Assembly (NCBI GenBank): GCA_004356895.1
Contig: SMWK01000150.1
Location: forward strand, 1 to 33,475
Direction of reading: 5' to 3'
Origin: Gammaproteobacteria bacterium
Lineage (GTDB): Bacteria > Pseudomonadota > Gammaproteobacteria > Pseudomonadales > Azotimanducaceae
Length of the DNA: 33,475 nt
Within the stretch, counting starts at the first letter, position 1; the number at the start of each line of letters is the position of its first letter. A program made the position numbers and the translations under genes. Shown in pieces: positions 24,894 to 33,339 of the stretch. The notes beneath the pieces are model-generated. The model saw nothing but the letters and a program-made list of their open reading frames with translations, was not told the DNA's origin and made no database searches.

Positions 24894-25744
24894 GCCTTAT
24901 CAGCGCGCAAAACCTCCGCAAATCTTACGGGGATACTGCGGCGTTGAACGGCTTTGATCTCAACGTGGAGCCTGGGCGCATCGTCGGGCTGATCGGGCCG
25001 AACGGCTCCGGTAAGACGACAGCACTGAAGTCCATTCTGGGGCTGTTACATCTCGACGGCGGTGAGCTGAACGTGCTCGGACTCGATCCCTATAAGCAAC
25101 GTAAAGAACTCATGACGCGCACCGCCTACATCGCAGACGTCGGGATTCTTCCCCGGTGGATGCGCGTTGACCATCTACTCGATTTCATCGAGGGAGTACA
25201 CGCCTCCTTCGATCGTGCAATTGCTGAAGCCGCTCTCGAAAAGACCGATGTCAAGTTGAACAAGAAAATACACGTACTTTCCAAAGGCATGAATGTACAG
25301 CTGCATCTCGCCATCACGTTGGCGATTGATGCAAAGATCCTGGTATTGGACGAACCGACCCTCGGGCTCGACATCCTCTACCGGCAGCGATTCTACGATT
25401 CGGTGCTCAACGACTATTACCAGGATAATCGCAGCATTCTGATCACCACGCATGAGGTGCGCGAGATCGAACATATTCTGACGGACGTTGTATTCATTCA
25501 TCGGGGTAAGGCTTGCCTTTCGTTGACGATGGACGATCTGGCAAAACAATTTTGCAAACTCACCTCTGGCCAGGAATCGGCGCAGAAGATCCGCGAGTTA
25601 AAACCAATTGCCGAAAGAAAAACTCTGCAAGGTAGCGAGTTTATTTTCCGCGAGGCGAACACCGAAGAGCTCGCCCGCTACGGCGAGATCGCAACACCTA
25701 ACCTGGTAGATCTCTTCATCGCCGTGATAGGAGAGCAGCAATGA
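24890..25744 (+). CDS. ABC transporter ATP-binding protein (YtrB-like)
   Basis: The 284-residue ATPase has Walker A GPNGSGKTT (36-44), the signature HVLSKGMNVQLHLA (LSKGM in place of LSGGQ), Walker B ILVLDEPTLGLD and the H-loop TTHEV. It is followed by a C-terminal segment of about 70 residues. It is coupled on both sides by 4-nt overlaps with the GntR regulator and the permease, the usual YtrA-YtrB-permease layout. It energises export across the inner membrane; substrate unknown. Confidence 0.93.
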   Translation: MSLISAQNLRKSYGDTAALNGFDLNVEPGRIVGLIGPNGSGKTTALKSILGLLHLDGGELNVLGLDPYKQRKELMTRTAYIADVGILPRWMRVDHLLDFIEGVHASFDRAIAEAALEKTDVKLNKKIHVLSKGMNVQLHLAITLAIDAKILVLDEPTLGLDILYRQRFYDSVLNDYYQDNRSILITTHEVREIEHILTDVVFIHRGKACLSLTMDDLAKQFCKLTSGQESAQKIRELKPIAERKTLQGSEFIFREANTEELARYGEIATPNLVDLFIAVIGEQQ

Positions 25745-26709
25745 GCACCGCCACCGCATTGATCAGGCGAGAATGGCTCGAGCACAAAACCGGGTTTGGC
25801 TGGGTTCCAATCGCTGTACTTGGAACGCTGGTGATGTTGACCGTGTTCGTGCTGATGCTCGCCAGCACGACGAGCGCGACTATAAACGTTTCTTCTAATC
25901 AAAGCTCGAACGGGGTAAACATCTCTCTTGGAGACCGTGCCCAGGATACGGATGTTGTGTCATTTGTTCTCCAAGAAGGGCTGCTTACCTTGTTCGACTA
26001 CACCGATTGGAGTGACGAGGAGCTAACCGATCGCATCGATAAGGCGCGTACCTCCGTGGCGTTGCCATTCCAGCTCGTTTATTTCCTCGTCGCTGTTTTT
26101 GCTCTTTTAGGATCGCTGCACGAAGACCGTAGAGACCGCACGGTGCTGTTCTGGAAATCCATGCCTGTCAGCGATTCGGAAACGGTGCTCGCGAAACTCG
26201 TACACATAGCCTGGTTAGCACCGGTGGTGACGATCGCTGCGATTCTCGCCTACCAGATTTTTATTCTGCTGATCGTGTCGATCGCAGGTGACGGCGGCTT
26301 CTTGCGGTTGTGGTCCCATTCCGGGCTGATCATGGAATTCATTGAGCTTGCCGTCGGCTACTTCATTCAGGGGCTCTGGGCATTGCCAATTTATGGCTGG
26401 TTGTTATTGGTCTCGGCCGTCGCAAATCGAGTACCTTTTGTCTGGGCAGTGCTCCTACCTATCGTGCCTGCCGTTCTAGAGCCGGTGCTCTTTTCTTCAT
26501 CGATTGTCAGCGATGGTGTTGCTAACCACCTCCGCTTCGCCGCCCTGCCGTCTGCCGCGAACATGAGCCGGGCAGGGTTTGAACCTGCCGTCCACATTGG
26601 TGAGCAGTTGCGGCTGCTCGCCAGCACCGATCTGTGGATCGGCGTTGTGATCGGTGCTGGCTTCGTCGCCGCGGCCATCTATATGCGCCACCGCAACAAC
26701 GAAATCTAG
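25741..26709 (+). CDS. ABC-2 type permease of the GntR-linked transporter
   Basis: The 322-residue protein has an N-terminal helix (about 19-42) and then a polar, probably periplasmic segment of about 65 residues. Five further hydrophobic helices follow from about residue 100. The segment LGSLHEDRRDRTVLFWKSMPVSDSETVLAKL (core HEDRRDRTVLFWKS) is the ABC-2 coupling region. ATGA overlaps the ATPase stop. With one permease gene the transporter is probably a homodimer. Confidence 0.88.
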   Translation: MSTATALIRREWLEHKTGFGWVPIAVLGTLVMLTVFVLMLASTTSATINVSSNQSSNGVNISLGDRAQDTDVVSFVLQEGLLTLFDYTDWSDEELTDRIDKARTSVALPFQLVYFLVAVFALLGSLHEDRRDRTVLFWKSMPVSDSETVLAKLVHIAWLAPVVTIAAILAYQIFILLIVSIAGDGGFLRLWSHSGLIMEFIELAVGYFIQGLWALPIYGWLLLVSAVANRVPFVWAVLLPIVPAVLEPVLFSSSIVSDGVANHLRFAALPSAANMSRAGFEPAVHIGEQLRLLASTDLWIGVVIGAGFVAAAIYMRHRNNEI

Positions 26710-26713
26710 TCCG

Positions 26714-26743
26714 CTGCAGATTAACTACAACTTAATTCTGCAG
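26714..26743. repeat. Imperfect inverted repeat after the ABC operon
   Basis: CTGCAGATTAA and TTAATTCTGCAG, differing by one inserted T, flank a 7-nt loop just past the permease stop. The T-run lies about 12 bp further on (GGTTTTT), so a terminator role is possible but not typical. Confidence 0.4.
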
Positions 26744-26848
26744 ATCGAGTCGCGGTTTTTGGATGCGTAGCTTTAATTCGAGCAAGTTATGTTCCCCTCC
26801 AAAGTGATATCATTTGTTCTCAGTTGTGAGTCAATCAGTGGTTTTGAC

Positions 26849-27061
26849 ATGAACCCCGAAGCAGTAAAAAGACGCGAATACATTGGCATCGCGTGTTTTC
26901 TCGGCGGTGTCTTTCTGTGCATCGTGGGAATCGCCGGGTTCTTTTTGCACTGGACAGCGGCGCTAACCATCGTCATTTTCGGCATAGCCACCGGCGGTGG
27001 GGGCATTGCAACGCTTTCGTCCATTCCGGATCTGATTCATACCCCCGACGAAAGCTGGTAA
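26849..27061 (+). CDS. Small two-helix membrane protein, hypothetical
   Basis: The 70-residue product has a basic N-terminus (MNPEAVKRREY) and two hydrophobic segments (about 12-31 and 36-55), the second glycine-rich (ATGGGGIATL). The C-terminus is short and acidic. I recognise no family. The frame is open to an ATG at 26789, but the extra 20 residues do not look like a natural N-terminus, so the internal ATG is preferred; both have weak ribosome binding sites. It is convergent with the CoA-transferase gene, separated by 7 bp. Confidence 0.55.
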   Translation: MNPEAVKRREYIGIACFLGGVFLCIVGIAGFFLHWTAALTIVIFGIATGGGGIATLSSIPDLIHTPDESW

Positions 27062-27068
27062 TTTCCCG

Positions 27069-28259
27069 TCACTTCGGCAACGCAACCGCGCCTGCACGCT
27101 CGAGTTCACTGAATTCAGCCTTCGATATTCCGGCACTTTCGAGAATTTCCAACGAGTGTTCGCCCAGTCGTGGTGCAGGGCTTTTCACCTCGCTCGGTGT
27201 ACCCTCAAAAATCGCAGCGGGGCGCGCCTGGCGGATTTTGCCATGCCCTGCGAACTCGTATATCTGGATCGTGTGGTTTTCATGAATCTGAGCATCGTCC
27301 AGTAAATCGAGGCGTGTCAACAATGGCGCGGAGGGTACACCCTCCGCATCGAGGCGCTTAAGGATCTCGTCGCGCTCCCACTTCATGATTTCCACCGCTG
27401 TGAGCTGCTTGCGCTCCTCGGCGTTTCGAAAACGGGCGGTGGTCGTGGCAAAACGCTCATCATCTATCCAGTCGGGTTTGCCAAGCACCTTACACATACC
27501 CTTCCACTCGGAATCGGAGATCGCACCGGCTGTGATGTAGCCCGTTTTGGTCTCGTAAATAAGATCCATCGTACCCTGGTATTTGGTGACATCGATCTCA
27601 TCACCAACAAACGTGATGCCGGACATACCCTCGGGCCAAAAAAAGGCCACCATCGTGTCGAGCATCGAAAGTTTGATGTGCTGGCCACGTCCTGTGCGTT
27701 CGCGAGAGAACAGTGCCGAGGAGATCGCCTGCGCGGTGGTGATGGAAGTGACCTTGTCGGCAATGATGATGCGGAACATCTTCGGCCGACCCGTGTCGCG
27801 ATCGGCTTGTATATCGGTTGCCCCACATAACGCCTGGATCACCGGGTCGTATACCCGTTTGTGGGCATACGGACCCGTCTCACCAAAACCACTGATCGAG
27901 ACGTAAATGATGTCGGATTTGATTTTTCTGACAGCGCTCTCGCCAAATCCCATCCGCTCCATCGCGCCGGGTCGAAAATTCTGCACGAGCACGTCCGCGG
28001 TGCCGATGAGCTTGGCGAGGGCCTTTTTTGCCAGCTCGTTCTTGAGATCGAGGACCAGAGATTTCTTGCCTCGGTTGCAAGAGAAGAAACCGGCCGTGAG
28101 ACCGTTGCGGGCGTTGCCGATCTTACGCATCTCGTCACCGGCCGGAGACTCTATCTTGATCACATCCGCACCCTGATCCGCGAGGATGGCTGTCGCCACC
28201 GGCCCGGAGACCATGGTGGAAAAATCCAGAACACGTATTCCGTCAAGTGCACCCGGCAT
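27069..28259 (-). CDS. CaiB/BaiF (type III) CoA-transferase, second copy
   Basis: The 396-residue protein has the complete class III layout: LDGIRVLDFSTMVSGPVA, ADVIKIESP, CNRGKKSLVLDLK, IIYVSISGFGETGPY, and IIIADKVTS with Asp168 as the predicted catalytic aspartate. It is clearly diverged from the copy at 16280-17458 and is not a recent duplicate. It follows the metallo-beta-lactamase-fold gene by 29 bp in the same direction and may share its transcript. Together they could hydrolyse and then CoA-activate an ester or lactone; that is inference. Substrate unknown. Confidence 0.93.
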   Translation of the reverse strand: MPGALDGIRVLDFSTMVSGPVATAILADQGADVIKIESPAGDEMRKIGNARNGLTAGFFSCNRGKKSLVLDLKNELAKKALAKLIGTADVLVQNFRPGAMERMGFGESAVRKIKSDIIYVSISGFGETGPYAHKRVYDPVIQALCGATDIQADRDTGRPKMFRIIIADKVTSITTAQAISSALFSRERTGRGQHIKLSMLDTMVAFFWPEGMSGITFVGDEIDVTKYQGTMDLIYETKTGYITAGAISDSEWKGMCKVLGKPDWIDDERFATTTARFRNAEERKQLTAVEIMKWERDEILKRLDAEGVPSAPLLTRLDLLDDAQIHENHTIQIYEFAGHGKIRQARPAAIFEGTPSEVKSPAPRLGEHSLEILESAGISKAEFSELERAGAVALPK

Positions 28260-28288
28260 CTAGCTCTCCGTATTGGTGAAAATTCACG

Positions 28289-29221
28289 TTAGTTGGTGAG
28301 GCTGGTGTATGCCCGGTTGATCAACATCAACGGATCGCCATAGGTTTCGTCATATTCCGCCGTTGGCTTGGCGGCGATCACCGCGTCGAGATCCGCACCG
28401 TTATCGATGAGCTTGACGATGCGATCGCGCACCATTTTCAACATGTCGATGTAGGCCGATAGTGTTGCGTAGTCGGTCACCGGCCCGTGCCCTGGTATGA
28501 CAACCGTATCGGTATCAATCACAGCCAGTACCGCTTCACAAAAACTGATGACGCCGTTGATTTCGCCCCCATTGTCGGCATCGATAAACGGGAAGCCGGA
28601 ATTGTTGAACACATCACCTAAGTGCACGGCGTTTCGACCTCGAAAGATGACCGCCGTGTCACCGGTGGTATGTGCGGGGCCAAAGTGCAACAGTTCGATC
28701 TGCTCACCGTTGAAATGAAACTGCATGCGATCATCAAAGGTAATCACAGGTAAGGCAGCCGCGGGATACACCTGTTGTTTGTAACTCAGAGCAACCAGAT
28801 TGATCACGTGCTCACCCATCATCATGTCCCGTGAATTCGCCTGGGAAACGAGCCAGGTCCCTTCAGGGCCTAATGCCAGATTGCCTTCGGCGTGGTCGAA
28901 ATGCCAGTGGGTGTTGACAGCGAAATCGATTTCACCTCCGCCGAGTTCAGCAATGGCAGCGTTGATCTTCGGTATCATCTGTGGGAACTGGTCATCCACC
29001 ACGAGTACGCCCTGTGAACCGATGCTGACGGCAATATTGCCGCCGACTCCGAACAAAACGTAAAAACCGTCGGCAATTGTCTCAACCTCGATTTCCGCAT
29101 CAAAACTCCAATCGAATGCGGCCATCATTTCATCCAGCGATAACGTATCGTCAGAGTGGCTTGGCACTGCCGCCAGCACAGCCGTTGCTAAGACAAAAAA
29201 TCCCAATATTTTTTTGAACAT
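28289..29221 (-). CDS. Secreted metallo-beta-lactamase-fold hydrolase
   Basis: The 310-residue protein has a Sec signal peptide (MFKKILGFFVLATAVLAAV, then a polar PSHSDD). The mature MBL domain carries NTHWHFDH (His105, His107, Asp109, His110), His184 in GPAHTTGD, Asp203 in HLGDVF and His245 in IPGHGP, giving the full two-metal site. It is therefore an active periplasmic metallohydrolase of the broad SoxH/lactonase-like group; a true beta-lactamase role is not indicated. The ATG at 29221 follows GGAGGGG; longer frames start upstream without support. It is first in a possible operon with the CoA-transferase and divergent from the selenoprotein gene, with 120 bp between them. Confidence 0.9.
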   Translation of the reverse strand: MFKKILGFFVLATAVLAAVPSHSDDTLSLDEMMAAFDWSFDAEIEVETIADGFYVLFGVGGNIAVSIGSQGVLVVDDQFPQMIPKINAAIAELGGGEIDFAVNTHWHFDHAEGNLALGPEGTWLVSQANSRDMMMGEHVINLVALSYKQQVYPAAALPVITFDDRMQFHFNGEQIELLHFGPAHTTGDTAVIFRGRNAVHLGDVFNNSGFPFIDADNGGEINGVISFCEAVLAVIDTDTVVIPGHGPVTDYATLSAYIDMLKMVRDRIVKLIDNGADLDAVIAAKPTAEYDETYGDPLMLINRAYTSLTN

Positions 29222-29341
29222 CCTAATCCCCTCCATCGAGACTGAAAGCTGCACCCAACATAAAGGTTTTTCCTTCGAGCGCAAGGTGTGTGCCTAAACC
29301 AGTGCTAACATGACGACTCTACTGAGGAATAGTCAACTTCC

Positions 29342-30217
29342 GTGATCTCCTACATCGAGCGAACACGCAACTACTATGGAACCCTGGGATATCCGCCTTA
29401 CACCTGGGCGCACTTCGACACCGTGCCGTTTGCGTCGCCAGCCAGATCGGTCAACAAAGCCAGGCTTGCGTTAATCACCACCGCCGCTCCTTATCAATCC
29501 GGGCTTGCTGATCAGGGACCCGGCGCGCTGTACAACGCCGCGGCTAAGTTCTTTCGCACTTACACCATGCCGGTGACGCCCGTACCCGATTTGCGAATTT
29601 CCCATCTCGGCTACGATCGTAAACACACAACCGCAGCCGATCCCAATAGCTTCCTGCCAGTAACAAGACTGGCTGAAGCCGTAACATCCGGCGAGCTGGG
29701 GTCGCTCGCAGCGGAACTTATCGGTGTGCCGACAAACCGCAGCCAGCGTGTGACACTGCAACAGGACGCGCCGGAGGTGCTCGCAGCATGCCGCGAACAA
29801 GCGGTGGATCTTGCGCTGCTGGTACCGAGTTGACCTGTCTGCCATCAGACCGTGAGTCTGATCGCGCGCCATCTGGAAGAGAACGGATTGCCGACGGTGA
29901 TCATGGGTTGTGGGCGGGATATCGTGGAACATGTGGGCGTACCGCGGTTCCTGTACAGCGAGTTCCCACTTGGCAATTCCGCCGGTAAACCCGATGACGC
30001 GGATTCTCAGCGCGAGACGCTGCACCTGGCGCTGGCACTTTTCGACGCAGCTACAGAGCCACGAACGACTTTCCAATCGCCGCAGCGCTGGGCTGACAAC
30101 GACAACTGGCAGTACGACTTCTTGAATATCGATGCGCTCACTGCCGACAAAGTCGCCGCGCTCAAGGCGGATTTCGCCAGGCAGAAGCAAATCGCCAATC
30201 GCCTTAAGCGTGCTTAG
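29342..30217 (+). CDS. Selenoprotein of the glycine/betaine/proline reductase B (GrdB/PrdB-like) family
   Basis: One frame of 292 codons is interrupted only by UGA at 29831-29833. It reads ALLVPS, UGA (residue 164), PVCHQTVSLIARHLEENG, so Sec would form a U-x-x-C redox motif with Cys167. Both sides show the family: the N-terminal half has YYGTLGYPPYTWAHFDTVPF and ISHLGYDRKHTTAADPN, the C-terminal half PTVIMGCGRDIVEHVG and FPLGNSAGKP. Known relatives are substrate-binding or catalytic selenoprotein subunits of anaerobic amino-acid reductases; in other bacteria the role is unknown. No partner subunits are present. A hairpin 10 nt after the UGA fits a bacterial SECIS. The GTG at 29342 follows an in-frame TAG, with GAGGA upstream. 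The end overlaps the convergent acyl-CoA dehydrogenase gene by 4 nt. SelA, SelB and tRNA-Sec must be elsewhere. Confidence 0.88.
29844..29862 (+). promoter_or_regulatory. Bacterial SECIS-like hairpin
   Basis: ATCAGAC and GTCTGAT form a perfect 7-bp stem around the loop CGTGA, starting 10 nt after the UGA. The loop contains the G-U that SelB recognises in known bacterial SECIS elements, and the distance matches the E. coli fdhF upper stem-loop (about 11 nt). Confidence 0.72.
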
Positions 30218-31398
30218 TCCGGTAACCCGAGCACGCGCTTCGCCAGAATGTTCAACTGGACCTCAGACGTGCCCCCTTCGATGGAGTTGGCCTTGGAGCG
30301 CAACCACGCCCGGGTGTTTTCGAGTTCCGCTGTATCAAACGACTCCCCTCCCCAACCGAGGCCCTGAGTACCCATGATAGACAACAACAACTCATGACGA
30401 CCCTTGTTCTGTTCGGTGCCGTAATATTTGAACATCGACGACACGGCTCCGGGCGCTCGCCCGGTCGCTGATTCTTCCACCGAGCGCTTCATGGTGAGCG
30501 CGTATGCGGAATCGTTCATACGATGGCGGGTAATGTTCTCTCGCAAAACGGAATCGGCAATGATGCCATTGTCGAGTCCAACATACTTCGCGGCAACCTC
30601 TTCTAACGTCGCCCCACGCTGGTTGCCCCCGCCTATGCCCCCGATTGACGTGCGCTCGTACTGCAACAACCGTTTTGCAACCGTCCAGCCTTTGTTGACC
30701 TCACCGACGACGTTTTTCCTCGGCACCCGAACGTCGTCCAAAAACGTTTCGCAAAACGGTGACAACCCGCTGATCAGCAGGATCGGTTTGACCGAGACAC
30801 CTGGTGTCGCCATATCAAAAAGGATGAAAGTGATCCCTTGGTGTTTCGAAACATTCGGGTCTGTGCGGACCAGGCAAAACATCCAGTCCGCATTGTCGGC
30901 ACCCGAGGTCCAGACTTTCTGACCATTGATGATGTAGTCATCGCCGTCTTCAACTGCCTGGGTGCGCAAGCTCGCCAGGTCCGAGCCCGCGTTCGGTTCG
31001 CTGTAACCCTGACACCACCAGATTTCACCCCGGGCAATCTTCGGAAGATGTTCGGTTTTCTGCTCCTCGGTACCATATTCAAGAAGTGCAGGGCCAATCA
31101 TGCTGATCCCCATGCCTACATGGGCGGGACGTGCATTGATCAGCCTGAGCTCTTCGTGCAAAACGGCGTTTTCATCTTTGTCTAACCCACCGCCACCGTA
31201 TCGTCGTGGCCACATAGGTACCGTAAACCCGCGTTCGGCCATGCGTTCCAGCCACACTTTGGTATCCGAATTTCGGTATCTGGCACGACGTCCACCCCCC
31301 GGGTACTCGTTCGTCGCCATGGGCGTACGCATGCTCGCCGGGCAGTTCTCCTCGAGCCAGTGTCGTATGTCTTCTCGAAACGCCGCATCCCCGGCCAT
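30214..31398 (-). CDS. Acyl-CoA dehydrogenase
   Basis: The 394-residue enzyme has the standard three domains: N-terminal helices with PMWPRRYGGGG, the FAD/substrate motif QGYSEPNAGSDLASL (about 130-144), GQKVWTSGADNADW, and the C-terminal EGGTSEVQLNILAKRVLGLP that contacts the FAD of the neighbouring subunit. It oxidises an acyl-CoA to the 2-enoyl-CoA and passes electrons to ETF. The sequence resembles the FadE-like branch for bulky substrates such as steroid side chains, which is tentative. The ATG has AAGGTGG upstream. It lies 57 bp after the broken aminotransferase and overlaps the selenoprotein end by 4 nt. Confidence 0.93.
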   Translation of the reverse strand: MAGDAAFREDIRHWLEENCPASMRTPMATNEYPGGGRRARYRNSDTKVWLERMAERGFTVPMWPRRYGGGGLDKDENAVLHEELRLINARPAHVGMGISMIGPALLEYGTEEQKTEHLPKIARGEIWWCQGYSEPNAGSDLASLRTQAVEDGDDYIINGQKVWTSGADNADWMFCLVRTDPNVSKHQGITFILFDMATPGVSVKPILLISGLSPFCETFLDDVRVPRKNVVGEVNKGWTVAKRLLQYERTSIGGIGGGNQRGATLEEVAAKYVGLDNGIIADSVLRENITRHRMNDSAYALTMKRSVEESATGRAPGAVSSMFKYYGTEQNKGRHELLLSIMGTQGLGWGGESFDTAELENTRAWLRSKANSIEGGTSEVQLNILAKRVLGLPD

Positions 31399-31455
31399 GT
31401 GACCACCTTCAGCTTACCAAGTCGCAAATACTAACCTGTTCCAGTCCCGGTAATT

Positions 31456-32901
31456 CTATTTTTGGTCACTCCCAACCGATAATCCGCAGATTAGCTTCAT
31501 CGCCCTGCAGAACTCGGCAACCGCCTCGCGCAGATCATTTCGACGTTGCTCACCGACGCTCTCACTAAAACAAAACGACAAACGCAGTTGATTGTAACCA
31601 GCGTTCGGGTCTCGGCGTCGCGCATCCGCCGGGTAGAAGTCGTACATGGGGATTACGACTAAACCATGATCGGCTACCAGCCGGTTGATGAACGCATCGT
31701 CCGTGCGCACGTTCGCATCAAGCAGCGTGAATACCGTAAAAAATCCAGCTTGCGGTATCGTCCAGGAAAAGCGCTCTGGGTAGTCGCCCAATCCTTCGGT
31801 GAGCCCATCAAGCATGATCCGCCGATTCTCCCGATACACCTCGAGTTTCCCTTCGGCAACCGGCCATAACGACTTTCGCTCAACATATGCCTCTTGGCCC
31901 TCCACGGCTTCATGAAGGAGCGCTTCGAAGCCATACAACGCGCCCGGATTCTGAAAAAGGATGTCTGAACTCGCTTCCGTCAGCGCAAGCTCTGTAAACG
32001 ACACCGTTTTGCCGTCGTAAATATCCAACTCGGCCTCGGAATAGAGAAACCCGACGCGCGGACCCGGAAAGCCGATCTTCGAGCCGGTAAAAAGATGTAT
32101 CGTCTGCTCGGGCGCCATCGCGAAAAACGGCCGCGCGCGTTTGTCTGCCGCCACGAAGCTGATGTAGACGTAGGGAGCGTCCTCCACGATCAGCAAACCC
32201 TCGTCTTGAGCCAGCTTCAGGATCACCTCGCGACGCGCCTGGCTGAACGAGAATCCCGCGGGGTTATGCCCATCCGGCACGGTGTAATAAAAAGGCACAA
32301 ATCTTCCATCCTCACGGGCTCGATTAATGCTTGCGCGAAACCCGTCGGGTAACGGACCCTCTTCATCCATTTCCACACTATAGATTTCAGCGTGCTGACA
32401 CAGCGCTGAACGGGCCAGAAACCCCGCATAGGTCGGCGCATCAGTAATGTAAGCAACATCAATCCCGGCACGCTCAAACATCGAACAGGCAAGGTTAATA
32501 CCGCCAGTAGCACCAACCGTCGGAATCAACTTTGCCGGGTCGATCTCAATACCCCAGTCGTGGCCATATACGCGAGCGAACGACTGACGCGTACTTAAAG
32601 GACCAAGCGTATCGATATACGAAAACGATTCCCGCAGGTACTCCGGTAACACACTCGGATCGTTCAACCCTTCACGTTCCTCGAGATAGCGAAAATAACC
32701 CGCTTGATGCTCGAGAAAATCCCGTGGATCAGTCACCTCAGGATGCGGGTAGCCAGCCCCCAGGTGATGGATCTTCAACCCCTTCTCCTGAGCAAGACGG
32801 CGCAATCCAGGCAACTACGCCGACATCTTGCGGGTAACCGACACGGGCTGGAGCTGCACGCTCGGAGCTTTCAGATTAACCATACAGTCAGGGTAATGCA
32901 T
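31456..32901 (-). pseudogene. PLP-dependent aminotransferase (fold type I) interrupted by an amber codon
   Basis: About 452 codons encode a nearly complete class I/II aminotransferase. VGATGGINLA binds the cofactor phosphate, PDGHNPAGF and VEDAPYVYIS hold the ring-binding Asn and Asp, FTGSKIGFPGPRVG contains the Schiff-base lysine, and QLRLSFCF supplies the carboxylate-binding arginine. The frame has no ATG start: TAG at 32815-32817 directly precedes LPGLRRLAQEKG. Upstream of it the same frame continues with MVNLKAPSVQLQPVSVTRKMSA from 32883, or from an ATG at 32901 with AAAGG in place. A CAG to TAG change would explain this. Restart at the TTG of 32814 is possible but has no ribosome binding site. 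Confidence 0.75.
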
Positions 32902-32952
32902 TTGCTGCCTTTGGAGCGAGGGCACGCAAAGAGTTGCTGCATGGTTGATCAT

Positions 32953-33067
32953 GAGAAGCGAGGGGGAAGTCATTTTCCAGGGACGCCAGTAAGACTCATC
33001 CTTGAGGGCTTGCACTCGCCATCCCTGGCTCGTGACACCCTGGAAAATGACTTCCCCCTCGCTTCTC
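32953..33067. repeat. Repeat element with perfect 30-bp inverted ends
   Basis: 32953-32982 (GAGAAGCGAGGGG ... TTTTCCAGGG) is the exact reverse complement of 33038-33067, with a 55-bp core between. The core contains CCATCCCTGGCTCGTGACA. The same core and ends recur, inverted and diverged, in the element at 33340-33475, so this is a dispersed family. Open frames across it are artefacts of the repeat. No transposase is present. Confidence 0.9.
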
Positions 33068-33130
33068 CTTGAGATCCTTCCAAAATTCGAGGATGGGCTT
33101 CGATGGGATACGGCGCAAATTGGCGTGTAG

Positions 33131-33337
33131 TTAGTGGACTTGAAATACCGCGCTTCCATTCGGTAACGGATCCCCAAGCAATGCGGCACGAAGAGCCATC
33201 CAGTGCTCGGCAAAGTCGAGCGAACTGGAAATAACGGCCCCACCCTCCCCAAGGCGAAAAGCGTCCTGCCTTATACGGTACCGCAATTGTTGAGAGGCCT
33301 CGGAGATCGTCGGAATCTGGAAAGATGTGAGGGAACC
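33131..33337 (-). other. Possible 3' gene fragment between two repeat elements
   Basis: A frame without stop runs for 68 codons to TAA at 33131-33133. It contains a protein-like stretch (ISEASQQLRYRIRQDAF; SSSLDFAEHWMALRAALLG) but has no good start codon. It is flanked by copies of the inverted-repeat element and may be the tail of a gene cut off by it. I recognise no family. Nothing else is visible in 33068-33339. Confidence 0.22.
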
Positions 33338-33339
33338 GC

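Noticed and set aside
29831-29833. Reading the UGA as a frameshift or nonsense mutation that splits one gene into two
   Set aside because: The frame is the same on both sides, homology is continuous, the UGA falls in a U-x-x-C context, and a SECIS-like hairpin follows at the right distance. Sec is the simpler explanation.
32815-32817. Pyrrolysine at the in-frame TAG
   Set aside because: Pyrrolysine is confined to a few methylamine-using lineages, no pyl genes are visible, and aminotransferases are not known pyrrolysine proteins. A point mutation is more likely.
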